Shown in pieces: positions 1 through 6,391 of a stretch of DNA of 20,441 nt. The notes beneath the pieces are model-generated. The model did no database searches, was not told the origin of the DNA, and saw only the letters and a list, made by a program, of their open reading frames with translations. The stretch lies in the IMG/VR virus record IMGVR_UViG_3300042114_000053, positions 1-20,441 of that record, one strand, 5' to 3'. Position 1 is the first letter of the stretch, and the number at the start of each line of letters is the position of its first letter. Source of the DNA: a virus. The position numbers were made by a program, and so were the translations under genes.

Positions 1-3
1 ATA

Positions 4-291
4 ATGGATGATCCGTTTTGTCAAAAGATCGAAGATAGAAGCTTATCAATATCCATAAAATTCACCGAAAAAGAATCAATAAAACAAGCGATTAATGTGG
101 ATAGGTATGCCTTTCCGTGCAAATACCTACTTGGTAGAGGATTTTCTTTTCAGGCGCAACACCCATCAACACACCAAGATCAAATACAAGCATTTGGGGT
201 TGGTTACGGATGCGATATTTGCCCAAACTTCAAACCAGACGACTTCGAAGTTGTAGGCACAAAAACCGTAGTAAAGGATTATTTTTCGTAA
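4..291 (+). CDS. Hypothetical protein, start uncertain, unrecognised
   Basis: I do not recognise this 95-residue product. The frame is already open at base 1, so the ATG at 4 may be internal and this may be the 3' end of a longer gene starting outside the window. It has Cys6 and a later CDIC motif (residues about 70-73), an aromatic-rich middle and no evident membrane segment or signal peptide. Its TAA (289-291) directly abuts the stop of the leftward G-like gene (292-294), so two transcription units meet with no spacer. The position at the edge of the late module and opposite to its operon resembles a phage accessory ('moron') gene, but that is only context. It could be spurious. Confidence 0.45.
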   Translation: MDDPFCQKIEDRSLSISIKFTEKESIKQAINVDRYAFPCKYLLGRGFSFQAQHPSTHQDQIQAFGVGYGCDICPNFKPDDFEVVGTKTVVKDYFS

Positions 292-777
292 TTACTTGTA
301 CTTTTCGTTAAATATAACGCCGTCCAAATAATCAATAATCTGCTTTTCTGTCTTGGGCGCAAGCTGCCCCGCGCTATTAACAGGCATAAATGGACGCGCT
401 GGGATAACCACTTGTTTTACCTTGGCAAATCGGCTACCACTTCCCTTAAACATTAAATACTTGCCATTCTTTGGCTTGATGATGCCTCCGAATTGATGAA
501 TGGCAGCATACTCAACGCTGGCATAAACTTCGGCGGTGTAGGCGGTTGCGTTGGTGTTAAAGCTGCTCAGTCTGCCACTCTTGTACAGCCAGTGCTTTGA
601 CTCCTTCCAAGGTTGACCGAACGGACTGGTTTTTTCCTTAAACGAATCTTGCGTATCCATTTTTAGGATTTCGCTAATGCCAGCCATAATCGGTAACGTG
701 TTGCTGGTGTTGCGCTGGATGATTTTGAGTCGGGATTGAATCTCTTCAATTCCAATCGCATATACGCGAATACTCAT
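292..777 (-). CDS. Phage virion morphogenesis protein (Mu G-like)
   Basis: This 161-residue protein resembles the phage virion morphogenesis family that includes Mu gpG and P2 gpS, which act in head/tail completion. The stretch YASVEYAAIHQFGG followed by a Lys/Arg-rich segment and PARPFMPV is the characteristic conserved core. The start is placed at ATG 775-777, which overlaps the holin stop as ATGA. A longer open frame reaches back to 960 but would overlap most of the holin gene. It is the last gene of the leftward operon. In Mu the G gene directly follows F; here the two lysis genes lie between them. Confidence 0.82.
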   Translation of the reverse strand: MSIRVYAIGIEEIQSRLKIIQRNTSNTLPIMAGISEILKMDTQDSFKEKTSPFGQPWKESKHWLYKSGRLSSFNTNATAYTAEVYASVEYAAIHQFGGIIKPKNGKYLMFKGSGSRFAKVKQVVIPARPFMPVNSAGQLAPKTEKQIIDYLDGVIFNEKYK

Positions 778-1169
778 CGGGCTACCCCTTGAATCTTCTC
801 GACGGTGCGCAATCCTGCCACGCCTAGCATTGCCAGCACCAGTTCTAACATGCCATCCATGACAATATGCGGTGGCAGCTCCCAGTCGGCATTTAGGCAT
901 ATCCACGATAAGATCGGCAGCGCAATGTATTCGTAGGCTAAAGCTGTGCCACACACCCAACCCACAAAGGGTCGCCAGCCTGCCACAAAGGTACTGCCAT
1001 GCCTTGCTTCTACTTTGTTGATGTCGAGTTGCCCCATTATGAGTTGCAGTTCGCCTTGCTCTTTGAGTAGGTCAAGCTGTGCTTTAGCGCGTTGGGCTTC
1101 TGTTTTGTCGGGCAAAATACGATCAATCACGTTACCGATGAGCGGAATAAGGGCGGCAATGGGCGGCAT
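774..1169 (-). CDS. Phage holin, three-TM GTA-type family
   Basis: The 131-residue product fits the 'holin of 3TMs, for gene-transfer release' family. It has a hydrophobic N-terminus (MPPIAALIPLIG), a charged amphipathic middle (residues about 20-55), the family-typical segment FVAGWRPFVGWVCG at about 60-73 leading into a membrane span, and a last hydrophobic segment near the C-terminus. Holins permeabilise the inner membrane so that endolysin reaches the wall. The ATG at 1167-1169 has an AGGAG ribosome site about 7 bases upstream, which favours it over an ATG at 1217 inside the endolysin gene. It starts 2 bp after the endolysin stop and ends as ATGA with the next gene. Confidence 0.85.
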   Translation of the reverse strand: MPPIAALIPLIGNVIDRILPDKTEAQRAKAQLDLLKEQGELQLIMGQLDINKVEARHGSTFVAGWRPFVGWVCGTALAYEYIALPILSWICLNADWELPPHIVMDGMLELVLAMLGVAGLRTVEKIQGVAR

Positions 1170-1171
1170 GG

Positions 1172-1681
1172 TTAAGCTCCTAATGTGTTGAAAGTGGTAA
1201 AGGTTCGGTTTAACCAACCGCGCAAGAACACGTTGTATTTGCTTGGGTTGTTGTTGGCAAGCCGAAGGTATTCTTGTGTGCGCGCAAGGGTGTAGGCATA
1301 GAAGAACAGTTTATTGTCCATAGCGTTAATGGCGGCGGTGCTGATTTTGCCGAGCACGCCATCGGTGGGTACATTAGCTACTTTTTGGGCGGTTTGAATG
1401 GCATCTTCTAGCCCTGTATTAACCGCGTATTCAAAGACAACATAACGCTTATCTTCGTTGGTAATACCCAGTAGTGGTTGATAAAAGCGCGAAAAATAAA
1501 AGTCATTCACCATCTCTTTAGGCGGGATTTGATTGTGGTCGATGTATTCCCAGCCTTGCCAGTCTGGATGTGCGGTGCGGTAAATGCCTGCGTAAGTGTC
1601 GCCGCTTTCGCCTTGGTTGCGGTGTAAGGTGTAACCGCCCTCTAGGGTAATCACGCGCTCAATGGCTTGTTGTGGGGTCAT
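1172..1681 (-). CDS. Endolysin, GH108 N-acetylmuramidase
   Basis: This 169-residue protein matches glycoside hydrolase family 108, phage muramidases that cut peptidoglycan at lysis. The signature EGGY is at residues 14-17 with Glu14 as the expected catalytic acid, followed by GDTYAGIYR (about 27-35), equivalent to the family's 'GGxTxxGI' segment. The C-terminal half (RYVVFEYAVNTGLEDAIQTAQ and the peptidoglycan-binding-like DGVLGKIS) is also typical. There is no signal peptide, so release should depend on the adjacent holin. The ATG at 1679-1681 has AGGAAC upstream. The 97-bp gap to the F-like gene (1682-1778) shows no convincing gene. I see no spanin pair beside it. Confidence 0.88.
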   Translation of the reverse strand: MTPQQAIERVITLEGGYTLHRNQGESGDTYAGIYRTAHPDWQGWEYIDHNQIPPKEMVNDFYFSRFYQPLLGITNEDKRYVVFEYAVNTGLEDAIQTAQKVANVPTDGVLGKISTAAINAMDNKLFFYAYTLARTQEYLRLANNNPSKYNVFLRGWLNRTFTTFNTLGA

Positions 1682-1778
1682 TGTGTTTGTTCCTGTGTTG
1701 TGGTTAAATATGTTTAGGCAAAGCGAAGTCGATGATGACCTACCAGTTATGCCATGAGTTAGGATGAATCATCTCCAC

Positions 1779-3062
1779 CTAACTCGCCCTTCTAAATACC
1801 AATTCTTTGTTTTTAATATCTCTTTCTGTTTCAAGGTAGTCATTCTTTCTTGGTGTTGCAAACGTTGTAACGCCTGTAAATACCGCCCCACTGCCTTCAT
1901 CGCGCTCGAACTTAGCAATAACCTGTAGGTTGTTCTTTCCACTAAAACGAGAAATAACAACAAGGTATTCAATACCATGATCGACATAACGCCATATTTC
2001 ATCGGGTTCTTTGATGTTCAGCACCATGTAGTTAAGCCATTGAGCGCGTCCATTTTTATCCCACTTCCAGTCGCCTTTGTGTGTGGTAAATAACGCGCTA
2101 TCAATCGCTAACTGATCTAGGGTTATTGCGGTAAAAACACTGCTATCGAATTGCGCCATAAAAGCCTTCATAAAATCTGTTTCTGTGTTGGCTTGCGATA
2201 ATGGTAATACGGTGTTTCTTGGTGTCGGCATGGCTTTATTTTGCGCGTAAGACAGTGCAGCAAGTTTGGCAAAGGTGTTGCGCAGTTCTTGTTGTGCTTT
2301 GTTCATAAAGCCGCATTCTGTGGTGCGTTTACGTGCATTACCTTCTGGGCAATCAATCGCTTTTACTTTATCCAAATAGGCTTTATTGAGCATGGTTGCA
2401 CTGTCTTTGCAGGGGTTAAATCCCCAGTCGGCATCAGCAATGCGCGGTGGTGCTTTATCGGCGATTTTGTAGCCTTTGGCATCAATCATGGCTTTAGTGA
2501 GTGCCTGCACGGTACAACGGCAACGCCAGCCGTTCTTGGGGCGGTTAATATCCCACCAAGGGTCTGACTTTGGCAGGATAAGCCCGTGTAGCGCGGCGTG
2601 TTTGGGTCGGCTTTTAGCGTCTTTAATTGCCCAATAGCGCAAATAAGCAAAGGACGGCGGTAACTTCTCCATTTGGCGACAACGCCCCACCTCGTAAGCG
2701 GTATTGATATTGGTGACAAAGATGGTTTTAAGGCGGTTGCCATCGATGCGGATGGTTTTGTATTCGCCTGTTCTTTCGTCGTAAATCTCTTTCTCACCCC
2801 ACCATTGCTTGGCTTTTAGGGTTGGGATGAGGTCTTTTTTCCATTGCTCGAATGGTGTTCCTTTGGCTTGTGCTTGCAGTAGGCTCTGGTGGATGTCTGC
2901 CAGCAAGTCTAACTGCATGACTTTTGCCACGGTAAAGCTGGTGTGGTGCGCACTGTGCATCAGTTCGTCGTAGTCGAAGCTAATGGCATAGCCTTTGCCT
3001 TTGAGGTAGTCAACAGCCTCTTTAGGTGGGCTGTTTAGGCTAAAGCCAATGGTGTCGCTCAT
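1779..3062 (-). CDS. Minor head protein (Mu F/SPP1 gp7-like) fused to C-terminal PBECR-type nuclease domain
   Basis: The first 190 residues of this 427-residue protein form a phage head morphogenesis domain (Mu gpF, SPP1 gp7), which associates with the portal and may enter the host with DNA. Its hallmark is PKNGWRCRC at 175-183, following the conserved YWAIKDAKSRPKHAALHG at 143-160. Residues about 310-427 are an extra domain: THKGDW, then LNIKEPDEIW (348-357), YLVVISRF and FATPRKNDYL. This pattern fits the phage Barnase-EndoU-ColicinE5/D-RelE-like (PBECR) nuclease domains described as C-terminal parts of F-like 'polyvalent' proteins. The domain call rests on pattern recognition only. The start overlaps the portal stop by 4 bp. 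Confidence 0.85.
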   Translation of the reverse strand: MSDTIGFSLNSPPKEAVDYLKGKGYAISFDYDELMHSAHHTSFTVAKVMQLDLLADIHQSLLQAQAKGTPFEQWKKDLIPTLKAKQWWGEKEIYDERTGEYKTIRIDGNRLKTIFVTNINTAYEVGRCRQMEKLPPSFAYLRYWAIKDAKSRPKHAALHGLILPKSDPWWDINRPKNGWRCRCTVQALTKAMIDAKGYKIADKAPPRIADADWGFNPCKDSATMLNKAYLDKVKAIDCPEGNARKRTTECGFMNKAQQELRNTFAKLAALSYAQNKAMPTPRNTVLPLSQANTETDFMKAFMAQFDSSVFTAITLDQLAIDSALFTTHKGDWKWDKNGRAQWLNYMVLNIKEPDEIWRYVDHGIEYLVVISRFSGKNNLQVIAKFERDEGSGAVFTGVTTFATPRKNDYLETERDIKNKELVFRRAS

Positions 3063-4540
3063 GGTTTTGTGCCTGTTTCGTCTTGTACGTCCGCACTGCC
3101 AGCAAGCTTGCTGTTGGCAATCGCGTTTGCCATGAGTTCGCTAAAACCTTCTAGCGGTTGTGTGCCAAAGGCTGCCGTGGTTAGTTCAATCGCTTCTTGA
3201 TAGCTCGCACAGCTACCCAAGGCATCGACCATGAAATCCAATGCAGATACCGCCAAATCGTCACGATCGCTGAGCGCTTCTTGCTCCATGGTATCGAGTT
3301 GGTCGTACATAGCTTGCGTAACGGCATTGTGTTCTTTTTGAGCTTTACGCTGGTTTTTCTGTGGTTGCTTTTGGCTACAACAGGCACATGATTGTGTATT
3401 TTTCGCCTTGAAATTCTCACTTTTATCATTTTTTGCACTCACGGGTAGGGTTGTTTTTTGAATATCACTCGGCAGGTTAAACTCGCGCGCAAGGTAATCG
3501 GCTGGAATATCGACACCCATTGTCGTTAGAATGGCAAGGGTTTCGGCACGTGCTTTAAGGTCGGTGTCTTTTTCGAACTCGAACACCACGCTTAGGTCGG
3601 TGGTATCAAAGCCTTCCAAGGCAAGACTGATTTTAAGGAACGCCGCAAGCTGGTCAGCAAAGAAATAACAGTCTTCTTGTGTGACCATGTTCTGGCTGTT
3701 TTCGTGTACCTTGCCCAGGGCGAGACTGCCTTTTCCATCGGAGTTACTGGTAAGGGTATTGCCGCTAATCACAAGGCTAATCTGACTATCGCAGTATTTA
3801 ATAAATTCCATGAATTCGGCTTGCGTGCCCTTGCCTTCAAGCACTTTGATGGTATCGTCTTTGGCAAACACACCAATACCGCCGCTTTTAAGATCCAGTG
3901 TGTTTTTAATAATCTCAGCGCTTGCCTCTGAGTCGGTGGCGTTGATAATGACGGGCGGCACACCTAAGAGTTCGGCAAACTTTAAATAATTCGCCAATAC
4001 AAAATGCTTGGCGGTAAACAGATAAATCAGCGAATACAAGGCGCTGGCTTCGTGTGCTTGTTGCTCGAAGTGGGTAAATGCCATAAAGCGCTCATCTAGG
4101 CGATAGCTTGTGCCTTGTGCATCGTAGAAGTAAAAGCCCGCGCTGTCGCGGTAAATGCGTGTCTGATGAATAGGGTTTAGGTGTAGTTCTGTGTCGTAAT
4201 ACAGCTGACCAACAAAAAATCCGTACTCAATAGCGCTAAGCATTTTATCGAGTAGTTTCTTTGGCTTGCTTGAGTAAAACAGCATATCAAGTGCGTCTTG
4301 TGTTTTGTTGTTGCTGCTTTTTGCTATCATGGCTTGTGCGCGTACACGGCTTTTGCGACGACGGATTTCACTGGCAATATGACTGTCTTTAGTCATCATA
4401 ATGCGATAAAGCGCAGTCAGTTCGCTTAATTCGCCACCTGCCAAGATCGACTTAATGCGGCGCACTGATAAGTCTTGATAGCCTGCAATCTGGCTATTGT
4501 CTAATAAAATGCGTTCCTTAAAGCTGATAATCTCTTTCAC
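3059..4540 (-). CDS. Portal protein (DUF935, Mu gp29-like)
   Basis: This 493-residue protein is assigned to the DUF935 portal family, the ring at one head vertex through which DNA is packaged and ejected. Typical features are the N-terminal LSVRRIKSIL, the segment ALYRIMMTKDSHIASEIRRRK and the central LIYLFTAKHFVLANYLKFAELLGVPPVI. Its length suits the family. It sits between terminase and the F-like protein as in Mu. The start overlaps terminase by 4 bp and the end overlaps the F-like gene by 4 bp, which implies coupled translation. A Cys cluster, CACC near residues 384-387, lies in a Lys/Gln-rich linker and is unexpected for a portal; its role is unknown. Confidence 0.87.
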   Translation of the reverse strand: MKEIISFKERILLDNSQIAGYQDLSVRRIKSILAGGELSELTALYRIMMTKDSHIASEIRRRKSRVRAQAMIAKSSNNKTQDALDMLFYSSKPKKLLDKMLSAIEYGFFVGQLYYDTELHLNPIHQTRIYRDSAGFYFYDAQGTSYRLDERFMAFTHFEQQAHEASALYSLIYLFTAKHFVLANYLKFAELLGVPPVIINATDSEASAEIIKNTLDLKSGGIGVFAKDDTIKVLEGKGTQAEFMEFIKYCDSQISLVISGNTLTSNSDGKGSLALGKVHENSQNMVTQEDCYFFADQLAAFLKISLALEGFDTTDLSVVFEFEKDTDLKARAETLAILTTMGVDIPADYLAREFNLPSDIQKTTLPVSAKNDKSENFKAKNTQSCACCSQKQPQKNQRKAQKEHNAVTQAMYDQLDTMEQEALSDRDDLAVSALDFMVDALGSCASYQEAIELTTAAFGTQPLEGFSELMANAIANSKLAGSADVQDETGTKP

Positions 4541-6138
4541 AATAATTGTTCCTTGAATGTGTTCATTTTGTTTAGGATGGCGCGGGCTTTGCCGTAGTTG
4601 AATACAGGTGCTTGCGCGTAGTCGAAGTAGCTACACGCTAACGCGGTTGCCCAGAAGCGGTCAGCGTGTCCGTGGGCGTTGCGGTCTGAGTCATATAAAA
4701 AGCTGTTTGCGCCCGCCTTGCGCTTAATGGCGTGCAGGTCGGCAATGAGGTGTGGGTCGTTAGGGATGACAATTGCCTTATCTTCGAACAGCTTGCGCAA
4801 GCCCAGCGCAAGGCGCTCTTTACTGCCAGCGGTAAAATGCACCCCTTCGACACGTGCTTTGTATTGCTTTTTGATGGTTTCGCTTAAATCCATACCGATA
4901 CCCGTGCGGTCAATCTTGAGGCGTGCGTTTTGATAACTATTCATAAAGTCGCGCAAGATAACGCGCTGTTCGTCGAAGCTGGTTTGTTTGAACGTATCTA
5001 GCTTGGCAAGGCGTAGCAGTTTTTCATTGATCGGGTCGATGACCGCAAGTGCCGATAAATCCTTGGTGCGCCCGATGTCGTAGCCCGCTGTGACGTTGTT
5101 AATCGTGTTGGGTGTGTAGTAACTCATGCGCTCATCGACACAAGCCTTGATAAGACTAATCGGCAATAGGGCGCTTTCGTCATCAATAAACTGGCATTCG
5201 TAAGCACTTGCCCACGTGTCGGCATCGAACAGCGCGCGCATGGTTTCAAGGTCGAATTTAAGCCCGTCAGCAATCGCATCATAAATCGTGATGGTGCGAC
5301 GGCTAAACATAAAGTACTTGAGTTCGTTGGTGCATAGCTCATGAAACAAGCTGTGTTCTTCGAATGGCGTGCTTAGGATAGTCAAGCGACCCTCTACCGC
5401 ACCGATACTGGGAATGACAGCACCCCACATGCGTTTAGGGTTTTGATACCACGCGAATTCATCCATCCAAATGTCGCCCGTAAAGCCTTGTACAGTGCGA
5501 AAGTTATGCGCCATTGCCTTAATGATTGCGCCATTGCTTAAGATTTTTTCACCTGCTTTGTCGGTGTCATCAAACAGCACGCCGAGCTTTTTTGCCCAGT
5601 ATTCGGTGTAGCGCATCATGTTGATGGCTTGGTCTTCTGATGCCGAAATGAATAGCTGATTACGCCCAGCTACCGCCCCGAGTAAAGCGTCCAGCGCACA
5701 AACAAAGGTAAAACCAATTTGACGCGCTTTAAGCACCAAACGGAATTGGCTCATATCGTTGATAAAATCTTGCTGATAGGCGTACAGCTCAAGCATAGCG
5801 ATATCTTTAAGTTGCGCAACGGTTTCGCCTTGCAACGCAATTTGCTTTTTAGTGGGCTTGGCGTTTTTGGCTTTTTCAACCCGATTGTCGTGACGATGCA
5901 CGCGTTCGAGTGTTTTAGAGAGCATGGCAAGGCGTTTGCTATTGGCTTCGGTTGGGGTTGCTTTGCTTAAGGTATCGATTTGGGCACGGATGTTTTCGGG
6001 CGTGCTTGCTTTGGTGTTCTTTGTCCAGCGTTGCACCGTGGACACGCTCACCGATAACTTTTGGGCAATTTCTGGCAGCGTTAACCCTTCGTTTTTGAGC
6101 TGTATCGCCATGGTAATGGTTGTTTTATCGTGTGCCAC
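4537..6138 (-). CDS. Terminase large subunit (Mu gp28-like) with N-terminal helix-turn-helix
   Basis: This 533-residue protein is the DNA-packaging motor and nuclease. Residues about 10-40 form a helix-turn-helix (LTLPEIAQKLSVSVSTVQRW), followed by a charged linker to about 110. The ATPase has a variant Walker A, KARQIGFT (137-144), Walker B IWMDEF (223-228, Asp226/Glu227) and coupling motif LSTPF (255-259). The C-terminal RNase H-like nuclease shows AGYDIGRTKD near 350, DRTGIGMD near 410 and HGHADRF near 500, which supply acidic metal ligands. The start is a GTG (6136-6138) with AAGGG about 10 bases upstream. No separate small terminase is seen, so the HTH may supply that role. First gene of the leftward operon. 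Confidence 0.9.
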   Translation of the reverse strand: MAHDKTTITMAIQLKNEGLTLPEIAQKLSVSVSTVQRWTKNTKASTPENIRAQIDTLSKATPTEANSKRLAMLSKTLERVHRHDNRVEKAKNAKPTKKQIALQGETVAQLKDIAMLELYAYQQDFINDMSQFRLVLKARQIGFTFVCALDALLGAVAGRNQLFISASEDQAINMMRYTEYWAKKLGVLFDDTDKAGEKILSNGAIIKAMAHNFRTVQGFTGDIWMDEFAWYQNPKRMWGAVIPSIGAVEGRLTILSTPFEEHSLFHELCTNELKYFMFSRRTITIYDAIADGLKFDLETMRALFDADTWASAYECQFIDDESALLPISLIKACVDERMSYYTPNTINNVTAGYDIGRTKDLSALAVIDPINEKLLRLAKLDTFKQTSFDEQRVILRDFMNSYQNARLKIDRTGIGMDLSETIKKQYKARVEGVHFTAGSKERLALGLRKLFEDKAIVIPNDPHLIADLHAIKRKAGANSFLYDSDRNAHGHADRFWATALACSYFDYAQAPVFNYGKARAILNKMNTFKEQLL

Positions 6139-6171
6139 TGCTTTTGTTGCCCTTGTGTAATATCAAACATG

Positions 6172-6211
6172 CGTTTTAAAGGCGCTTTAAACCCGCTTTA
6201 ATTCGTTTTAA
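6172..6211. repeat. Four phased CG[CT]TTTAA repeats, probable operator array
   Basis: Octamers CGTTTTAA (6172-6179), CGCTTTAA (6183-6190), CGCTTTAA (6194-6201) and CGTTTTAA (6204-6211) all lie in one orientation. Their start-to-start spacing is 11, 11 and 10 bp, which places them on one face of the helix. This is what a cooperatively bound regulator site would look like. They are closer to the terminase operon than to the head operon. The binding protein is unknown. Confidence 0.6.
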
Positions 6212-6255
6212 GGTTTTTGAACGGGTCATTTATCGGCTGTGTTCGATTTGACACG

Positions 6256-6270
6256 TTAAAACGGCTTTAA
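6256..6270. repeat. Dyad TTAAA-N5-TTTAA, related to the phased repeats
   Basis: TTAAAACGGCTTTAA joins an inverted copy of CGTTTTAA (6256-6263) to a one-mismatch direct copy (6263-6270), giving a dyad with 5-bp arms. It lies about 52 bp, close to five helical turns, from the last unit of the array. Overlap with the TTGACA at 6249-6254 places it where a promoter-bound regulator could act. Confidence 0.5.
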
Positions 6271-6283
6271 TGTCGTTGTGTGA

Positions 6284-6331
6284 CTATAGTAGGTGAAAAA
6301 AAAGATGAAAATAATCTACCTGTAGTAGGCG
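6284..6331 (+). repeat. Direct repeat pair CT[AG]TAGTAGG[TC]G
   Basis: CTATAGTAGGTG (6284-6295) and CTGTAGTAGGCG (6320-6331) match at 10 of 12 positions and start 36 bp apart. An A8 run and AT-rich DNA lie between them. The first copy contains the TATAGT that could be a -10 element for the rightward operon. Possible activator or repressor sites; no binding protein can be named. Confidence 0.45.
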
Positions 6332-6363
6332 TTAAGTGAGAAATACACAATATGTTGTTTTAA

Positions 6364-6387
6364 TAGCCTCAACAAGAACGGAGGCTA
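6364..6387 (+). promoter_or_regulatory. 5' UTR hairpin covering the ribosome binding site of the head protease gene
   Basis: TAGCCTC (6364-6370) and GAGGCTA (6381-6387) are perfect 7-bp complements around a 10-nt loop. The 3' arm contains most of the GGAGG Shine-Dalgarno element (6380-6384) that serves the ATG at 6392. If the hairpin folds in mRNA it would hide the ribosome site. The sequence shows the pairing; a regulatory role such as translational repression is inferred. Confidence 0.55.
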
Positions 6388-6391
6388 ACCC

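Larger units (their letters stand above)
6139..6391. promoter_or_regulatory. Divergent regulatory region between terminase and head/tail operons
   Basis: These 253 bp separate the GTG of terminase from the ATG of the I-like gene and must hold the promoters of both operons. No ORF is convincing here. The region carries four CG[CT]TTTAA repeats at helical spacing (6172-6211), a related dyad (6256-6270), a direct-repeat pair (6284-6331) and an RNA hairpin over the ribosome site (6364-6387). A TTGACA at 6249-6254 lacks a good -10 at normal spacing. A TATAGT at 6285-6290 lacks a -35. This suggests an activator-dependent promoter, as is known for Mu late promoters, but promoter positions are inferred. 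Confidence 0.7.

Noticed and set aside
778-960. N-terminal extension of the G-like protein up to an ATG at 960
   Set aside because: It would overlap about half of the holin gene. ATG 775-777 overlaps the holin stop by 4 bp in the operon's usual manner and gives a family-typical N-terminus.
1769-2002. Minus-strand 77-residue frame overlapping the end of the F-like gene
   Set aside because: It overlaps the well-supported nuclease domain in another frame, and its composition is that of a shadow frame.
2241-2567. Plus-strand 108-residue frame opposite the F-like gene
   Set aside because: It is antisense to a confident head gene, has no ribosome site and no recognisable domain.
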